DNA of 26,357 nucleotides from SVTX01 sp045542075 (GCA_045542075.1 JAZQKI010000043.1:1-26357), one strand, 5' to 3'. Counted from the stretch's first letter, positions 14,916-22,854 are shown. The notes: generated by a model not told the origin, from the letters alone. Made by a program: numbers and translations.

Positions 14916-15854
14916 ATGAAAAAATACGTTATACTTGCAGACATTACTTGCGATCTTTCGGCGGAGCTGAGAGAATATTTCGGAGTTACGGATTACATTG
15001 AAGGAAGCGTTCATTTCAGTGACGGACGTGATTTTTCCACTACTCTTGATTGGAACAATATCTCCCGCGATGAATTTTATAAATTGCTTTCAAACAAGAA
15101 ATTTCAGATAAGCACCGCCCCCGCAAGCCCCGAGATGTATTATGAGAAATTCAAGAGCTATGCGGAGCAGGGAACGGATATTCTCAGCATGTCTATATCT
15201 TCAAAAATAAGCTCCACGCATAATGTGGCAAAGCTTGCGGCAGACAGAGTGATGGCAGAGTATCCCGATTGCAGAATATATTGCTTTGATTCCTACAGAA
15301 TGTCCGGCGCATTCGGACTCCTTCTTTGCTACGCGCAGGAGCTTCAGAACAACGGAAGCTCAATGGACGAGGTCGTAGAATGGCTTGAAGCCAACAAGAG
15401 CAGAGTGCATCAGATGGGTCCCATTGACGACCTTATGTTTATCGCGCGCCGCGGCAGAATATCCACGGGCAAGGCTATCATGGGTACGTTTGCGGGTGTA
15501 AAGCCCATGGGTGACTGCAATGCTGACGGTTACGTTTCGGTGCTTGGCAAGGTCAAGGGAGTTAAAAAAGCGCTTGAGGTTGCGGTTGAATATATCAAGC
15601 TCACGGCGACAGAGCCCGAGAATCAGTACATAATCATTTCACACAGTGACAGAGAGGCATACGCCAATATGTTCAAGGCAATGATAGAGGAGCAGATAAA
15701 GCCCAAAAAGGTATTTGTCAGCGACGTTTTCAGCGGTTGCGGAACTAACGTAGGCCCCGGCATGATAGGCGCGTACTTTTTGGGTGAGCCTGTCTCTGCT
15801 GACGGCGAGGTTGAGAAGGCAAATATGACGGCGGCTATGGAGAGCGTCAAATAA
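14916..15854 (+). CDS. fakB: DegV family protein, FakB-type fatty acid-binding protein
   Basis: DegV/FakB proteins bind a fatty acid and present it to the kinase FakA. This 312-residue protein has the family's fold markers: an N-terminal ILADITCDLS strand, STAPASPEMYYE (the TS/TAP fatty-acid carboxylate and phosphate site), SMSISSKISSTHNVA, the DSYRMSGAFG segment and FIARRGRISTGKAIMGT. ATG 14916 follows AAAAGGAG at 14903-14910. It is the first gene of a six-gene run and lies 32 bases upstream of the FakA homologue. A kinase partner right beside it makes the FakB role likely; its fatty-acid preference cannot be read from sequence. Confidence 0.88.
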   Translation: MKKYVILADITCDLSAELREYFGVTDYIEGSVHFSDGRDFSTTLDWNNISRDEFYKLLSNKKFQISTAPASPEMYYEKFKSYAEQGTDILSMSISSKISSTHNVAKLAADRVMAEYPDCRIYCFDSYRMSGAFGLLLCYAQELQNNGSSMDEVVEWLEANKSRVHQMGPIDDLMFIARRGRISTGKAIMGTFAGVKPMGDCNADGYVSVLGKVKGVKKALEVAVEYIKLTATEPENQYIIISHSDREAYANMFKAMIEEQIKPKKVFVSDVFSGCGTNVGPGMIGAYFLGEPVSADGEVEKANMTAAMESVK

Positions 15855-15886
15855 TTTTCAAGTCAACAGAAGGATCGGACTGATAT

Positions 15887-17518
15887 ATGATAAAGACAAT
15901 TACCGCGTCAAGCTACAAAAGCATGCTTGATTACGGCATAAAAAATCTTGAAAAACACATGGGAAAGGTCAACGACCTCAACGTTTTCCCCGTCCCCGAC
16001 GGAGATACGGGTACGAATATGGTCATGACCATGAAAAACGGCTATGCCTCTATTCCCGAGGGCGCGGAGACTCTGTCCGAGGCGGCGCAGGGCTTTGCAA
16101 ACGGCGTTGTATTTGGTGCGCGCGGAAATTCGGGAGTAATAGTTTCGCAGTTTTTCAACGGTATCTCAAAGTGCTTTAAGGAGCACGCGGAGGCGGATAT
16201 AAAGCTGCTCTCCAAGGCTCTTGATATGGGTGTTGAATATGCGCACAAGGCGGTCTCAAAGCCTGTTGAGGGAACGATACTTACGGTAATGCGTGAGTCC
16301 TCGGAGAAGGTGAGAAGCAGTCTTGATGTCATTGAAAATATAAATCAAGCAGTAGATACTCTTTTGAGGACCGCTAAAATATCCCTTGACAATACACCCA
16401 ATCTCTTGCCTGTGCTTGAAAAGGCGGGCGTCGTTGACAGCGGCGGAGCGGGACTTGTGTATTTCTTTGAGGGCGTGAAGAAATATCTTGACGGCGAGCA
16501 GATGGATTTCTCGTCGCCCGAGACGGTTGAAGGAGTGCAGAGCATAGATTATACCGCCTTTAACAGACAAAGCCGGTTTGAGCTTGGATATTGCACCGAG
16601 GTGCTTATACAGCTGACTGACGGCAAGGATGATTTCGACTACACCGAGTTTGTTTCACGTCTTGGAGGGCTTGGCGACTCGATAGTGACCTCGTTTGACA
16701 ATGACAAGGTAAAGGTGCATATACATACAAAAACCCCCGAGCAGGTGCTTGCGTACTGCCATGGCTTCGGTGAGTTTTTGACCTTGAAGATCGAGAACAT
16801 GTCCGTTCAGCATACGCAGAGAACAAAGAAATATCTTTGCGGTGAAATGAACGAAAACTGTAAATTTGCGTGTGTGGCGGCAGCGCCCGACCCGATAGTG
16901 CAGGGAATGTTCGTGGAGATGGGAGTCGATTGCTGTATTCTCAGTGCTGAAAGCCCCTCGTCCAGCGAGTTCATTCAGGCATTCAAGCACACGGGAGCAA
17001 AGGAAATACTTGTATTTCCCAACACGTCGAACTCGATACTCAGCGCAATGCAGGCGGCGAGCTTGTATAAGGATGCAAAGGTGACGGTGCTTAATTGCCG
17101 CTCGGTTGCGGAGTGCTATGCGTCCCTTGCTATAGTAGATTTTGACTCCGAGGACACCAGAGAGGTCGTGGAAAGTGTAAATGAGACGATAAGAAACATT
17201 TACGTGGTTTCGGTCGTAAAGGCATCCAAAAACGTGACCTACGGAAACAGATCCATAGTTAAAAATGAGTTTTTCGCTCTTGCGGGCGAGGATATACTCG
17301 TCACGGGAAACGGACTTGAGAGTGTTGCTGTCCAGACCGTCCGTGAAGTGACAAGTCAGCGCGATTGCGGTGTGCTGACGGTATTCTGCGGGAAAAACGT
17401 CTCAAAGCAGCAGCTCGACGGATTTGTTGAGGCTGTAAATTCTCTCGGACTCTGCATTGAGATATATATAGTTCCCACTGAGGACAGAATACACGATCTT
17501 ACGTTATCTTTTGAATAA
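15887..17518 (+). CDS. fakA: FakA-type fatty acid kinase (DAK/DhaL domain protein)
   Basis: FakA phosphorylates FakB-bound fatty acid to acyl-phosphate, which enters phospholipid synthesis through PlsX and PlsY. In these 543 residues the N-terminal DhaL-type ATP domain (1-200) has FPVPDGDTGTNMVMTM with the metal-binding Asp residues, VVFGARGNSGVI and GVVDSGGAGLVYF. A middle domain and a C-terminal DegV-like domain (ending about 540) complete the normal FakA plan. It is flanked by FakB and a transporter-ACP fusion. Older annotations would call it a dihydroxyacetone kinase-like or YloV protein. Confidence 0.9.
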   Translation: MIKTITASSYKSMLDYGIKNLEKHMGKVNDLNVFPVPDGDTGTNMVMTMKNGYASIPEGAETLSEAAQGFANGVVFGARGNSGVIVSQFFNGISKCFKEHAEADIKLLSKALDMGVEYAHKAVSKPVEGTILTVMRESSEKVRSSLDVIENINQAVDTLLRTAKISLDNTPNLLPVLEKAGVVDSGGAGLVYFFEGVKKYLDGEQMDFSSPETVEGVQSIDYTAFNRQSRFELGYCTEVLIQLTDGKDDFDYTEFVSRLGGLGDSIVTSFDNDKVKVHIHTKTPEQVLAYCHGFGEFLTLKIENMSVQHTQRTKKYLCGEMNENCKFACVAAAPDPIVQGMFVEMGVDCCILSAESPSSSEFIQAFKHTGAKEILVFPNTSNSILSAMQAASLYKDAKVTVLNCRSVAECYASLAIVDFDSEDTREVVESVNETIRNIYVVSVVKASKNVTYGNRSIVKNEFFALAGEDILVTGNGLESVAVQTVREVTSQRDCGVLTVFCGKNVSKQQLDGFVEAVNSLGLCIEIYIVPTEDRIHDLTLSFE

Positions 17519-17540
17519 TTAACAATAAAGGGGAAAGACC

Positions 17541-19190
17541 ATGGAAAAGATCAGAGGAAAGAAAAAGCTGTTCTTATACGGCTGCTCGGGCATGGGTGTA
17601 AACATGCTCAACCTTATAGTGGGCTCCTATTTGTGCAGCGCGCTGCTTGTTGGCGGATTTGCGCAGGAGGACGTAGGAGTCTGGACGTATATTGACAAGG
17701 ACCTCGTTATAGGCGCATTGTGGGGAACTCTCGTATTGGTCATGAAGATCATTGACGGAATTATCGATATTCCGCTTGCTTCCTTTACGGATAACCTCAA
17801 AACACGTTGGGGACGTCGCCGTCCTTCTATACTCATAGGCTTTATCCCTATGATAATAGCGTATTTGCTGTTCCTTTTGCCCATCACTCCCGGTGAGAGC
17901 GTTGGAAACACAATATGGTTCGGCTTGCTTCTCGGTATATTCTACTGCTTCTATACGCTTACGATGCTTACGTTCTACGCAACCTTCTCCGAGGTGTGCG
18001 AGACTGAGCAGGACGTAGTATTTTTGTCCAACGCGAAGTCCATCTGTGACGTGGTCTACTTCATACTTGGCTACGCGCTTCTTCCCGTATTTGTCGGCAT
18101 GGGCATCAATATCCGCTACGTTGCGCTTATATTCCTGCCGCTTGCTTTCCTTATGCTTATCCCTATGTTTTTGCTTAAGGAGAAGTCAACCAAAGAGGGA
18201 ATTGAGGGCGTTGAGGTTCAGAAGAGCGATGCGGTCTCCCTTGGCAAGGCAATCAAGTATTCCTTGAAGAACAAGGATTTTATCTATTGGATGTGCACGG
18301 CGGCAGTAATGAACCTTGGACTTCAGCTATTCCTTGGCGGAATAAACGAGCTGTTCTCATCCACGGGACTCAATATGACGGTGGTTATGGCATCGTCCTT
18401 TGTTCCCGTACCGTTTACCCTGATCCTTTATAACAAGATAGTCAAAAAGCGCGGTCTTGGATTTGCGTACAAGTATATTTTGAGCGTGTTCTCAATAGGC
18501 ATGTTGATCATGTTTATCTGCACGCAGATATATACTCTTATTTCTCCTACCATTCTCACCCTGATAGCAATATGCGGAGGAATTGTGGTATCCTTTGCGA
18601 TAGGCGCGTTCTTCTCGGTCACGTACACTGTGCCCTCTCACCTTGCGGCAAAGGAAAAGGAAGAAAAGGGAGTAAGCGTTGCGCCCATGTACTTTGCGGT
18701 TCAGGGCCTTTTTGAGGGCGTTTCCGCGGGTATCGCTACGGGAGTTGTGCTTGTGTTCCTCAAGGAGAAGCAGATGATATACGCATTGCCCCTTATAGTT
18801 ATGGCTTCGTGTATGGCTGCGTTTGGTATGTCCTTCTTCTTCAAAAAGAATATTTCTCATATGGGTAAGGAAGCGGCTGCCATTCCCGCGTCAGAGGGTG
18901 CGCCCGCACTTGAGTGTGTGGCAGATGCTGAGGTGTCCGACGGTGTTTCGGTTGACGAGATAAAGAGCAAGGTCAGAGAGATAATTGCCCAAAATCTCAA
19001 TATGCCCGCAGAGGAAATTACTGATGACGGACATCTGCTCAACGATTTCGGCGGCTCAAGCCTTGATTACTACGAGATAGTAGTTCAGATCGAGGAGGCG
19101 TTTGGAATAACGCTTGAATTTGAGACCGAGAACTTCTCTTATACTCTCAACGAGCTTGCAAACTTAATAAAAGGAAAGCTTGACAAATGA
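17541..19190 (+). CDS. GPH/MelB-like MFS transporter fused to a C-terminal acyl carrier protein domain
   Basis: Residues 1-434 form a 12-TM GPH-type permease with the Asp-x3-Asp cation motif (IIDGIIDIP) and the loop signature DNLKTRWGRRRP. After a linker of about 35 residues, 472-549 are an acyl carrier protein: KVREIIAQNLNM, then DFGGSSLDYYEIV with S507 as the probable 4'-phosphopantetheine site, then EEAFGITLEFE. The ACP would sit on the cytoplasmic side. Transporters of this family include MelB (sugars); the related animal MFSD2A moves lysophosphatidylcholine with Na+. Neighbours FakB, FakA and PlsC point to a lipid substrate such as lysophospholipid or fatty acid. The stop overlaps the acyltransferase start (ATGA). 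Domain calls are firm; the substrate is inferred. Confidence 0.88.
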   Translation: MEKIRGKKKLFLYGCSGMGVNMLNLIVGSYLCSALLVGGFAQEDVGVWTYIDKDLVIGALWGTLVLVMKIIDGIIDIPLASFTDNLKTRWGRRRPSILIGFIPMIIAYLLFLLPITPGESVGNTIWFGLLLGIFYCFYTLTMLTFYATFSEVCETEQDVVFLSNAKSICDVVYFILGYALLPVFVGMGINIRYVALIFLPLAFLMLIPMFLLKEKSTKEGIEGVEVQKSDAVSLGKAIKYSLKNKDFIYWMCTAAVMNLGLQLFLGGINELFSSTGLNMTVVMASSFVPVPFTLILYNKIVKKRGLGFAYKYILSVFSIGMLIMFICTQIYTLISPTILTLIAICGGIVVSFAIGAFFSVTYTVPSHLAAKEKEEKGVSVAPMYFAVQGLFEGVSAGIATGVVLVFLKEKQMIYALPLIVMASCMAAFGMSFFFKKNISHMGKEAAAIPASEGAPALECVADAEVSDGVSVDEIKSKVREIIAQNLNMPAEEITDDGHLLNDFGGSSLDYYEIVVQIEEAFGITLEFETENFSYTLNELANLIKGKLDK

Positions 19191-19828
19191 TTTATGATAT
19201 TTTAAGGTGGTACGGCATAATCACCGCTTATCCGCTGTACTGGATATTCTTTAAGAGAAAGACCTATTACGAGGATAAGGCGGATTTTAAGCGCCACAAA
19301 AAGCAGGGAGCAATGGTTATCTGCAACCACTACAACGTGTTCGACTATATGATGGCTATGTTCTTTATGCTCCCGAGAAAGCTTTATATAATTGCGAGCG
19401 AGTATTCCTTCAGAAATAAGCTTATTACGTTTGGAATGAAGTTTTTTGGCGGTATACAGACGGACAGAGTATCAAAAAGCCTCAGATTTATGGACGAGGG
19501 TATAGCTCTGATAAAAAAGGGCAAGCTTGTCGAGATATTTCCCGAGGGACACAACACTCCCGACGGTGAGATACACGAATTTATGCCCTCTTATATATTG
19601 ATAGCTCTGCGTGCGGATTCGGTTATAATCCCGATAGTCACTGATGGAAATTACGGTTTTTTCAGACAGGCGCATCTGCTCGTAGGTAAGGCAATATATC
19701 TGTCGGAATACGGCATAGACAAGCATTCCTCCAAGGAGGAGATACTTGAGGCTAATGAAAAAATACGCCAAAGAGTTATAGGACTTAAGGCTCAGCTTGA
19801 TAGCCTCTGCTCGAAAGGAAACAAATAA
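19187..19828 (+). CDS. plsC: PlsC-like 1-acylglycerol-3-phosphate acyltransferase
   Basis: PlsC-family enzymes move an acyl chain from acyl-ACP (or acyl-CoA) to a lysophospholipid, usually lysophosphatidate. This 213-residue protein has the catalytic H-x4-D motif (H48 to D53, NHYNVFD), GGIQTDR in the motif II position and FPEGHN (118-123) as motif III. A hydrophobic N-terminus (about 8-22) anchors it to the membrane. It is coupled by a 4-base overlap to the transporter-ACP gene, which suggests the fused ACP may supply its acyl donor. The acceptor could be a lysolipid delivered by the transporter; this is inference. Confidence 0.9.
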   Translation: MIYDILRWYGIITAYPLYWIFFKRKTYYEDKADFKRHKKQGAMVICNHYNVFDYMMAMFFMLPRKLYIIASEYSFRNKLITFGMKFFGGIQTDRVSKSLRFMDEGIALIKKGKLVEIFPEGHNTPDGEIHEFMPSYILIALRADSVIIPIVTDGNYGFFRQAHLLVGKAIYLSEYGIDKHSSKEEILEANEKIRQRVIGLKAQLDSLCSKGNK

Positions 19829-19830
19829 TA

Positions 19831-20823
19831 ATGTTATCAAATATTTATTACTACAGTGTTGCCGCGTGGACGGTGCCGCAGATCATAGCTGTCAGCGTGC
19901 TTGGAGCTGTGCTTGTGGCGGTGTTCTTTCTGCTGATCATGCCGCTTGTGGCGTCATATTGCGTTTATCGTGCTACCCTGTGCCGAACCAAAAAGGAAAA
20001 ATGGGGAAGGCTTGAGGAGGCTATAGAGCCCTCGCAAAAGGAAATGTATGCCGAGGGGATCGCATGGAGCAAAAAAAACAAGGAGTATATGCGTCCCGTG
20101 CATATTCAGAACAACGGACTCAATCTTTACGGCGAATATTACGATTTCGGATGCAACAGATGTGTAATGATACTGTCGGGAAGAACCGAGAGCCTGCGCT
20201 ACGGCTACTATTTCGCTATACCGTATAGCGAGGTGGGATTTAACGTTCTTGTGGTCGACCCCCGCGCGCACGGTGAAAGCGACGGTAAATTCAATACCTT
20301 AGGCTTTGAAGAAAGCAAGGATGATATCGCATGGGTGAAGTTCCTGCGCGACGAGTGTAATATGAACACGGTCATATTCCACGGAATTTGTATTGGCGCA
20401 GCGGGCGGAATGTACGCTATCACCTCGGATGATTGCCCCGATAACGTAAAGGGAATAGTTACCGAGGGAATGTTCGCAAACTTCGGGGAGTCTATGAAAA
20501 ATCACCTCATTGAGCGCAACAAGCCTGTAAATCCCGTGTATCCTATGATAAATCTCTGGATGAAGCATTATACGGGACATACCATGGATATCGGTCCTAT
20601 AAACTTTATACATAAGCTTGACAAGCCAATTTTGATGATACAAAGTAAAGAGGACAAGTATTCTACACCCGAAAACGCGCAAAAGCTTTTTGACAAGTGC
20701 CCGTCAAAGAACAAGACTATTTCATGGCACGAGCGCGGGGCTCATTCTATGCTTCGCCCCACGGACACGGAGCTTTATGACAACGCGATAAAGAAATTTA
20801 TTGCGGAAAATTTCGATAATTAA
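19831..20823 (+). CDS. Membrane-anchored alpha/beta hydrolase with Cys nucleophile elbow
   Basis: This 330-residue protein has one N-terminal membrane helix (about 17-40) and then an alpha/beta hydrolase domain from about 90. Strand and elbow motifs include VVDPRAHGESDG and the nucleophile elbow HGICIGAAG. C187 replaces the usual Ser of G-x-S-x-G, as in dienelactone hydrolases. D275 (QSKEDKYS) and H305 (GAHSML) complete a likely triad. The short N-terminal tail should be outside and the enzyme cytoplasmic, facing the ACP and PlsC. Thioesterase, lipase or acyltransferase activity would all fit the operon. It starts 2 bases after the plsC stop. Confidence 0.75.
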   Translation: MLSNIYYYSVAAWTVPQIIAVSVLGAVLVAVFFLLIMPLVASYCVYRATLCRTKKEKWGRLEEAIEPSQKEMYAEGIAWSKKNKEYMRPVHIQNNGLNLYGEYYDFGCNRCVMILSGRTESLRYGYYFAIPYSEVGFNVLVVDPRAHGESDGKFNTLGFEESKDDIAWVKFLRDECNMNTVIFHGICIGAAGGMYAITSDDCPDNVKGIVTEGMFANFGESMKNHLIERNKPVNPVYPMINLWMKHYTGHTMDIGPINFIHKLDKPILMIQSKEDKYSTPENAQKLFDKCPSKNKTISWHERGAHSMLRPTDTELYDNAIKKFIAENFDN

Positions 20824-20834
20824 AGGAGGCAGTT

Positions 20835-21284
20835 ATGTTTTGTAGAAAATGCGGTGCGCAGATACCCGACGATTCTATCTTTTGCATGCATTGTGGAGAA
20901 CAGCAGGGTTATCAGGCAACGGCGGAGGACTGCGATAAAACAAATGTTGAAACGGAAATCCCCGAACAGTCGACTTGCTGCTTGACGTTGGAGGAACAAA
21001 ACCAAATGGCAAACGAGGTTCTTAAATGGGGAATTCTCGGCGCTGCGTTTGCTGAAAATATCTGCTTTTTAGGAATACCTTTTTCAGCCAAGGCAAAGAG
21101 ACTTGCGGCAGAATATGAGTTTTGTAATTGCAAAAAGAGTGCGAAGGTGACTGTGGGCAAAATACTCGGCAAGGTCGGATATATTGTCTCGCTTGTAGCT
21201 ACCATTGTATTGGCTGCTTATCTGACAATTTATATTTCCCTTTATTTTGGGATTTTTGCCTTGATATTAGGCAGCTCGCTTTAA
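20835..21284 (+). CDS. Zinc-ribbon membrane protein of unknown function
   Basis: This 149-residue protein begins with a small zinc ribbon (CRKCG-x10-CMHCG, residues 3-21), a domain common on uncharacterised Firmicutes membrane proteins. After a low-complexity linker it has a hydrophobic patch at about 65-82 and one or two membrane segments at the C-terminus (about 115-148). I do not recognise a function. It lies 11 bases after the hydrolase, with AAAGGAGG as ribosome binding site, and is the last gene of the lipid operon. Its role there, if any, is unknown. Confidence 0.7.
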   Translation: MFCRKCGAQIPDDSIFCMHCGEQQGYQATAEDCDKTNVETEIPEQSTCCLTLEEQNQMANEVLKWGILGAAFAENICFLGIPFSAKAKRLAAEYEFCNCKKSAKVTVGKILGKVGYIVSLVATIVLAAYLTIYISLYFGIFALILGSSL

Positions 21285-21289
21285 TAATA

Positions 21290-21317
21290 AAAGGAGAGAG
21301 GATATCCTCTCTCCTTT
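21290..21317. terminator. Bidirectional terminator between the lipid operon and asnA
   Basis: A perfect 28-base palindrome made of AAAGGAGAGAGGAT and its complement lies between two convergent genes, 5 bases after one stop and 6 bases from the other. T-rich stretches flank it on both strands, so it can end transcription from either side. Confidence 0.85.
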
Positions 21318-21323
21318 AGCTTT

Positions 21324-22334
21324 TTACAGTAATCTTATTCCTGCCTTCTGACAAGCCTCGACAGTCTTGTCGTCCCAGATGCTTGACTGCACCTCGCCTA
21401 TGTGAGCGCAGCCCATCATAAGCATACAGAGTCTGGACTGACCGATACCTCCGCCGATGGTGAGGGGAAGCTCTCCGTTCAGCAGCATCTTGTGGAAGGG
21501 AAGGCTTCTGCGGTCGTCACAGTGAGAAATTGTGAGCTGTCTGTCAAGCGACTCCTCGTCAACTCGGATTCCCATTGAGGAGATCTCAAACGCGTGGCCG
21601 AGCAGCTCGTTGTAGAACATTATATCTCCGTTAAGCTCCCAATCGTCATAGTCGGGCGCGCGTCCGTCGTGGCGATTGCCTGATCTCAGCGTCTTGCCTA
21701 TCTGCATAATAAACGCGGTCTTATGCTCCTTGAGGTACGCGTCCTCGCGCTCCTTGGCGGTGAGGGTGGGGTACATATCCTCAAGCTGTTGCGTGGTCAC
21801 AAAGGAGACTTCACGGCACAGGTCTGTGCGGAGCTGGGGGAAATGCACATGCAATCGGTCATTCGTGTCACAGATAGCCTTGACTATAGCCGAAACTATA
21901 AGCTTTAAGTAATCAAGATTTCTGTTTTCGCGCGTGATGACCTTTTCCCAGTCCCACTGGTCAACGTATATTGAGTGTATGTTGTCAAGCTCCTCGTCGC
22001 GACGGATAGCGTTCATATCCGTGTAAAGTCCTCTGCCAACTGTAAAATGGTATCTCTTGAGCGCGAGACGTTTCCACTTTGCGAGCGAGTGGACGACCTG
22101 AGCCTCCGCGTTATTTATAGCGGGTACGCTAAATGAGACGGGGCGCTCGTAGCCGTTGAGGTTGTCGTTAAGGCCCGACGCCTCGGTGACGAACAGCGGA
22201 GCGGATACTCTTTTAAGATTTAATGCGGACGCAAACTCGTCCTGAAAGGTTTCTTTTATGTAGGCTATGGCTCTTTGCGTGTCATATTCGTCAAGCAGGG
22301 GGGTGTAGCCCTCGGGAATATATACCTTGTTCAT
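21324..22334 (-). CDS. asnA: Aspartate-ammonia ligase (asparagine synthetase A)
   Basis: AsnA makes L-asparagine from aspartate, ammonia and ATP. Its 336 residues match the usual length (330 in E. coli). Class II aminoacyl-tRNA-synthetase-like motifs are seen: SAPLFVTEASGLNDNLNG, YVDQWDWEKVI, FVTTQQLEDMYP, GHAFEISSMGIRV and GGGIGQSRLCMLMM. The start is placed at 22334, where GGGAGGAG precedes the ATG; the 20 codons upstream overlap the promoter and are rejected. It is monocistronic, with its own promoter and a shared bidirectional terminator. Confidence 0.97.
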   Translation of the reverse strand: MNKVYIPEGYTPLLDEYDTQRAIAYIKETFQDEFASALNLKRVSAPLFVTEASGLNDNLNGYERPVSFSVPAINNAEAQVVHSLAKWKRLALKRYHFTVGRGLYTDMNAIRRDEELDNIHSIYVDQWDWEKVITRENRNLDYLKLIVSAIVKAICDTNDRLHVHFPQLRTDLCREVSFVTTQQLEDMYPTLTAKEREDAYLKEHKTAFIMQIGKTLRSGNRHDGRAPDYDDWELNGDIMFYNELLGHAFEISSMGIRVDEESLDRQLTISHCDDRRSLPFHKMLLNGELPLTIGGGIGQSRLCMLMMGCAHIGEVQSSIWDDKTVEACQKAGIRLL

Positions 22335-22365
22335 GCGAACTCCTCCCAATGAAATAGATACTCCT

Positions 22366-22394
22366 ATTATATAACAAACTAAAGCAAAAGGCAA
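22366..22394 (-). promoter_or_regulatory. SigA-type promoter of asnA
   Basis: On the - strand, TTGCCT (22394-22389) and TATAAT (22371-22366) are separated by 17 bases, about 32 bases upstream of the start codon. Confidence 0.8.
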
Positions 22395-22489
22395 GTGATT
22401 TTAATAAATTTCTTGACTCGAATACAGTTATATATCAACAGATAGGTTCACGATCCTAAAAATTTATCAAAAAAATTTATTCAAAAGTA

Positions 22490-22542
22490 TTGACAAACGG
22501 AAAATCTTAGTATATAATGTCAAATGGTTAGTTGAGACTAAC
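22490..22542 (+). promoter_or_regulatory. feo promoter with overlapping metal-repressor-like operator
   Basis: Perfect TTGACA (22490-22495) and TATAAT (22513-22518) with a 17-base spacer drive feoA. The palindrome GTTAGT-TGAG-ACTAAC (22527-22542) covers the expected transcription start. A near copy lies before feoB. Shape and position suggest an iron-responsive DtxR/IdeR-type repressor site; the regulator itself is not in the window. Confidence 0.8.
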
Positions 22543-22578
22543 TCAAACAAATAAGCCAAAGCAAACACGGAGGCATTT

Positions 22579-22800
22579 ATGAAAACATTAAGAGACGTAA
22601 GGATAGGCGAAAGCGCAAGAGTCGTAAAGCTTCATGGCGAAGGCGCGATCAAGAGAAGAATTATGGACATGGGAATTACCAAGGGAATTGAGATAAAGGT
22701 GCGCAAGGTTGCGCCTCTCGGAGATCCACTTGAACTTACCGTGCGCGGATACGAGCTTTCTCTGCGAAAGTCCGACGCGGAGACCATAGAGGTAGAATAA
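22579..22800 (+). CDS. feoA: Ferrous iron transport accessory protein FeoA
   Basis: FeoA is a small SH3-like cytoplasmic protein needed for FeoB-mediated Fe2+ uptake. This 73-residue protein matches family length and pattern: GESARVVKLHGEGAIKRRIM, DMGITKGIEIKVRKVAPLGD, then ELTVRGYELSLRKSDAETIEV. CGGAGG gives a good ribosome binding site. It is separated from feoB by 97 bases that contain a terminator-like hairpin and a second operator, so feoA may be made in excess of feoB. Confidence 0.95.
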   Translation: MKTLRDVRIGESARVVKLHGEGAIKRRIMDMGITKGIEIKVRKVAPLGDPLELTVRGYELSLRKSDAETIEVE

Positions 22801-22801
22801 G

Positions 22802-22828
22802 AATAGCCGTTCAAAACGGTTATTTTTT
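22802..22828 (+). terminator. Terminator/attenuator between feoA and feoB
   Basis: AGCCGTT (22805-22811) pairs with AACGGTT (22815-22821) with one G-T wobble, and outer A-T pairs extend the stem. A run of six T follows at 22823-22828. As no clear new promoter is seen before feoB, it probably reduces rather than abolishes readthrough. Confidence 0.7.
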
Positions 22829-22838
22829 AGGATTCATA

Positions 22839-22854
22839 GTTAGTTATGACTAAT
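22839..22854 (+). promoter_or_regulatory. Second GTTAGT-N4-ACTAAT operator upstream of feoB
   Basis: GTTAGT-TATG-ACTAAT repeats the arms of the operator at 22527-22542 with one mismatch and lies 43 bases before feoB. It implies a second repressor-binding site, perhaps with its own weak promoter, although no good -35/-10 pair is visible. Confidence 0.6.

Noticed and set aside
22335..22394. Longer N-terminus for AsnA
   Set aside because: The extension covers the -10 and -35 of the asnA promoter; the ATG at 22334 has GGGAGGAG in front of it and matches the family's length.
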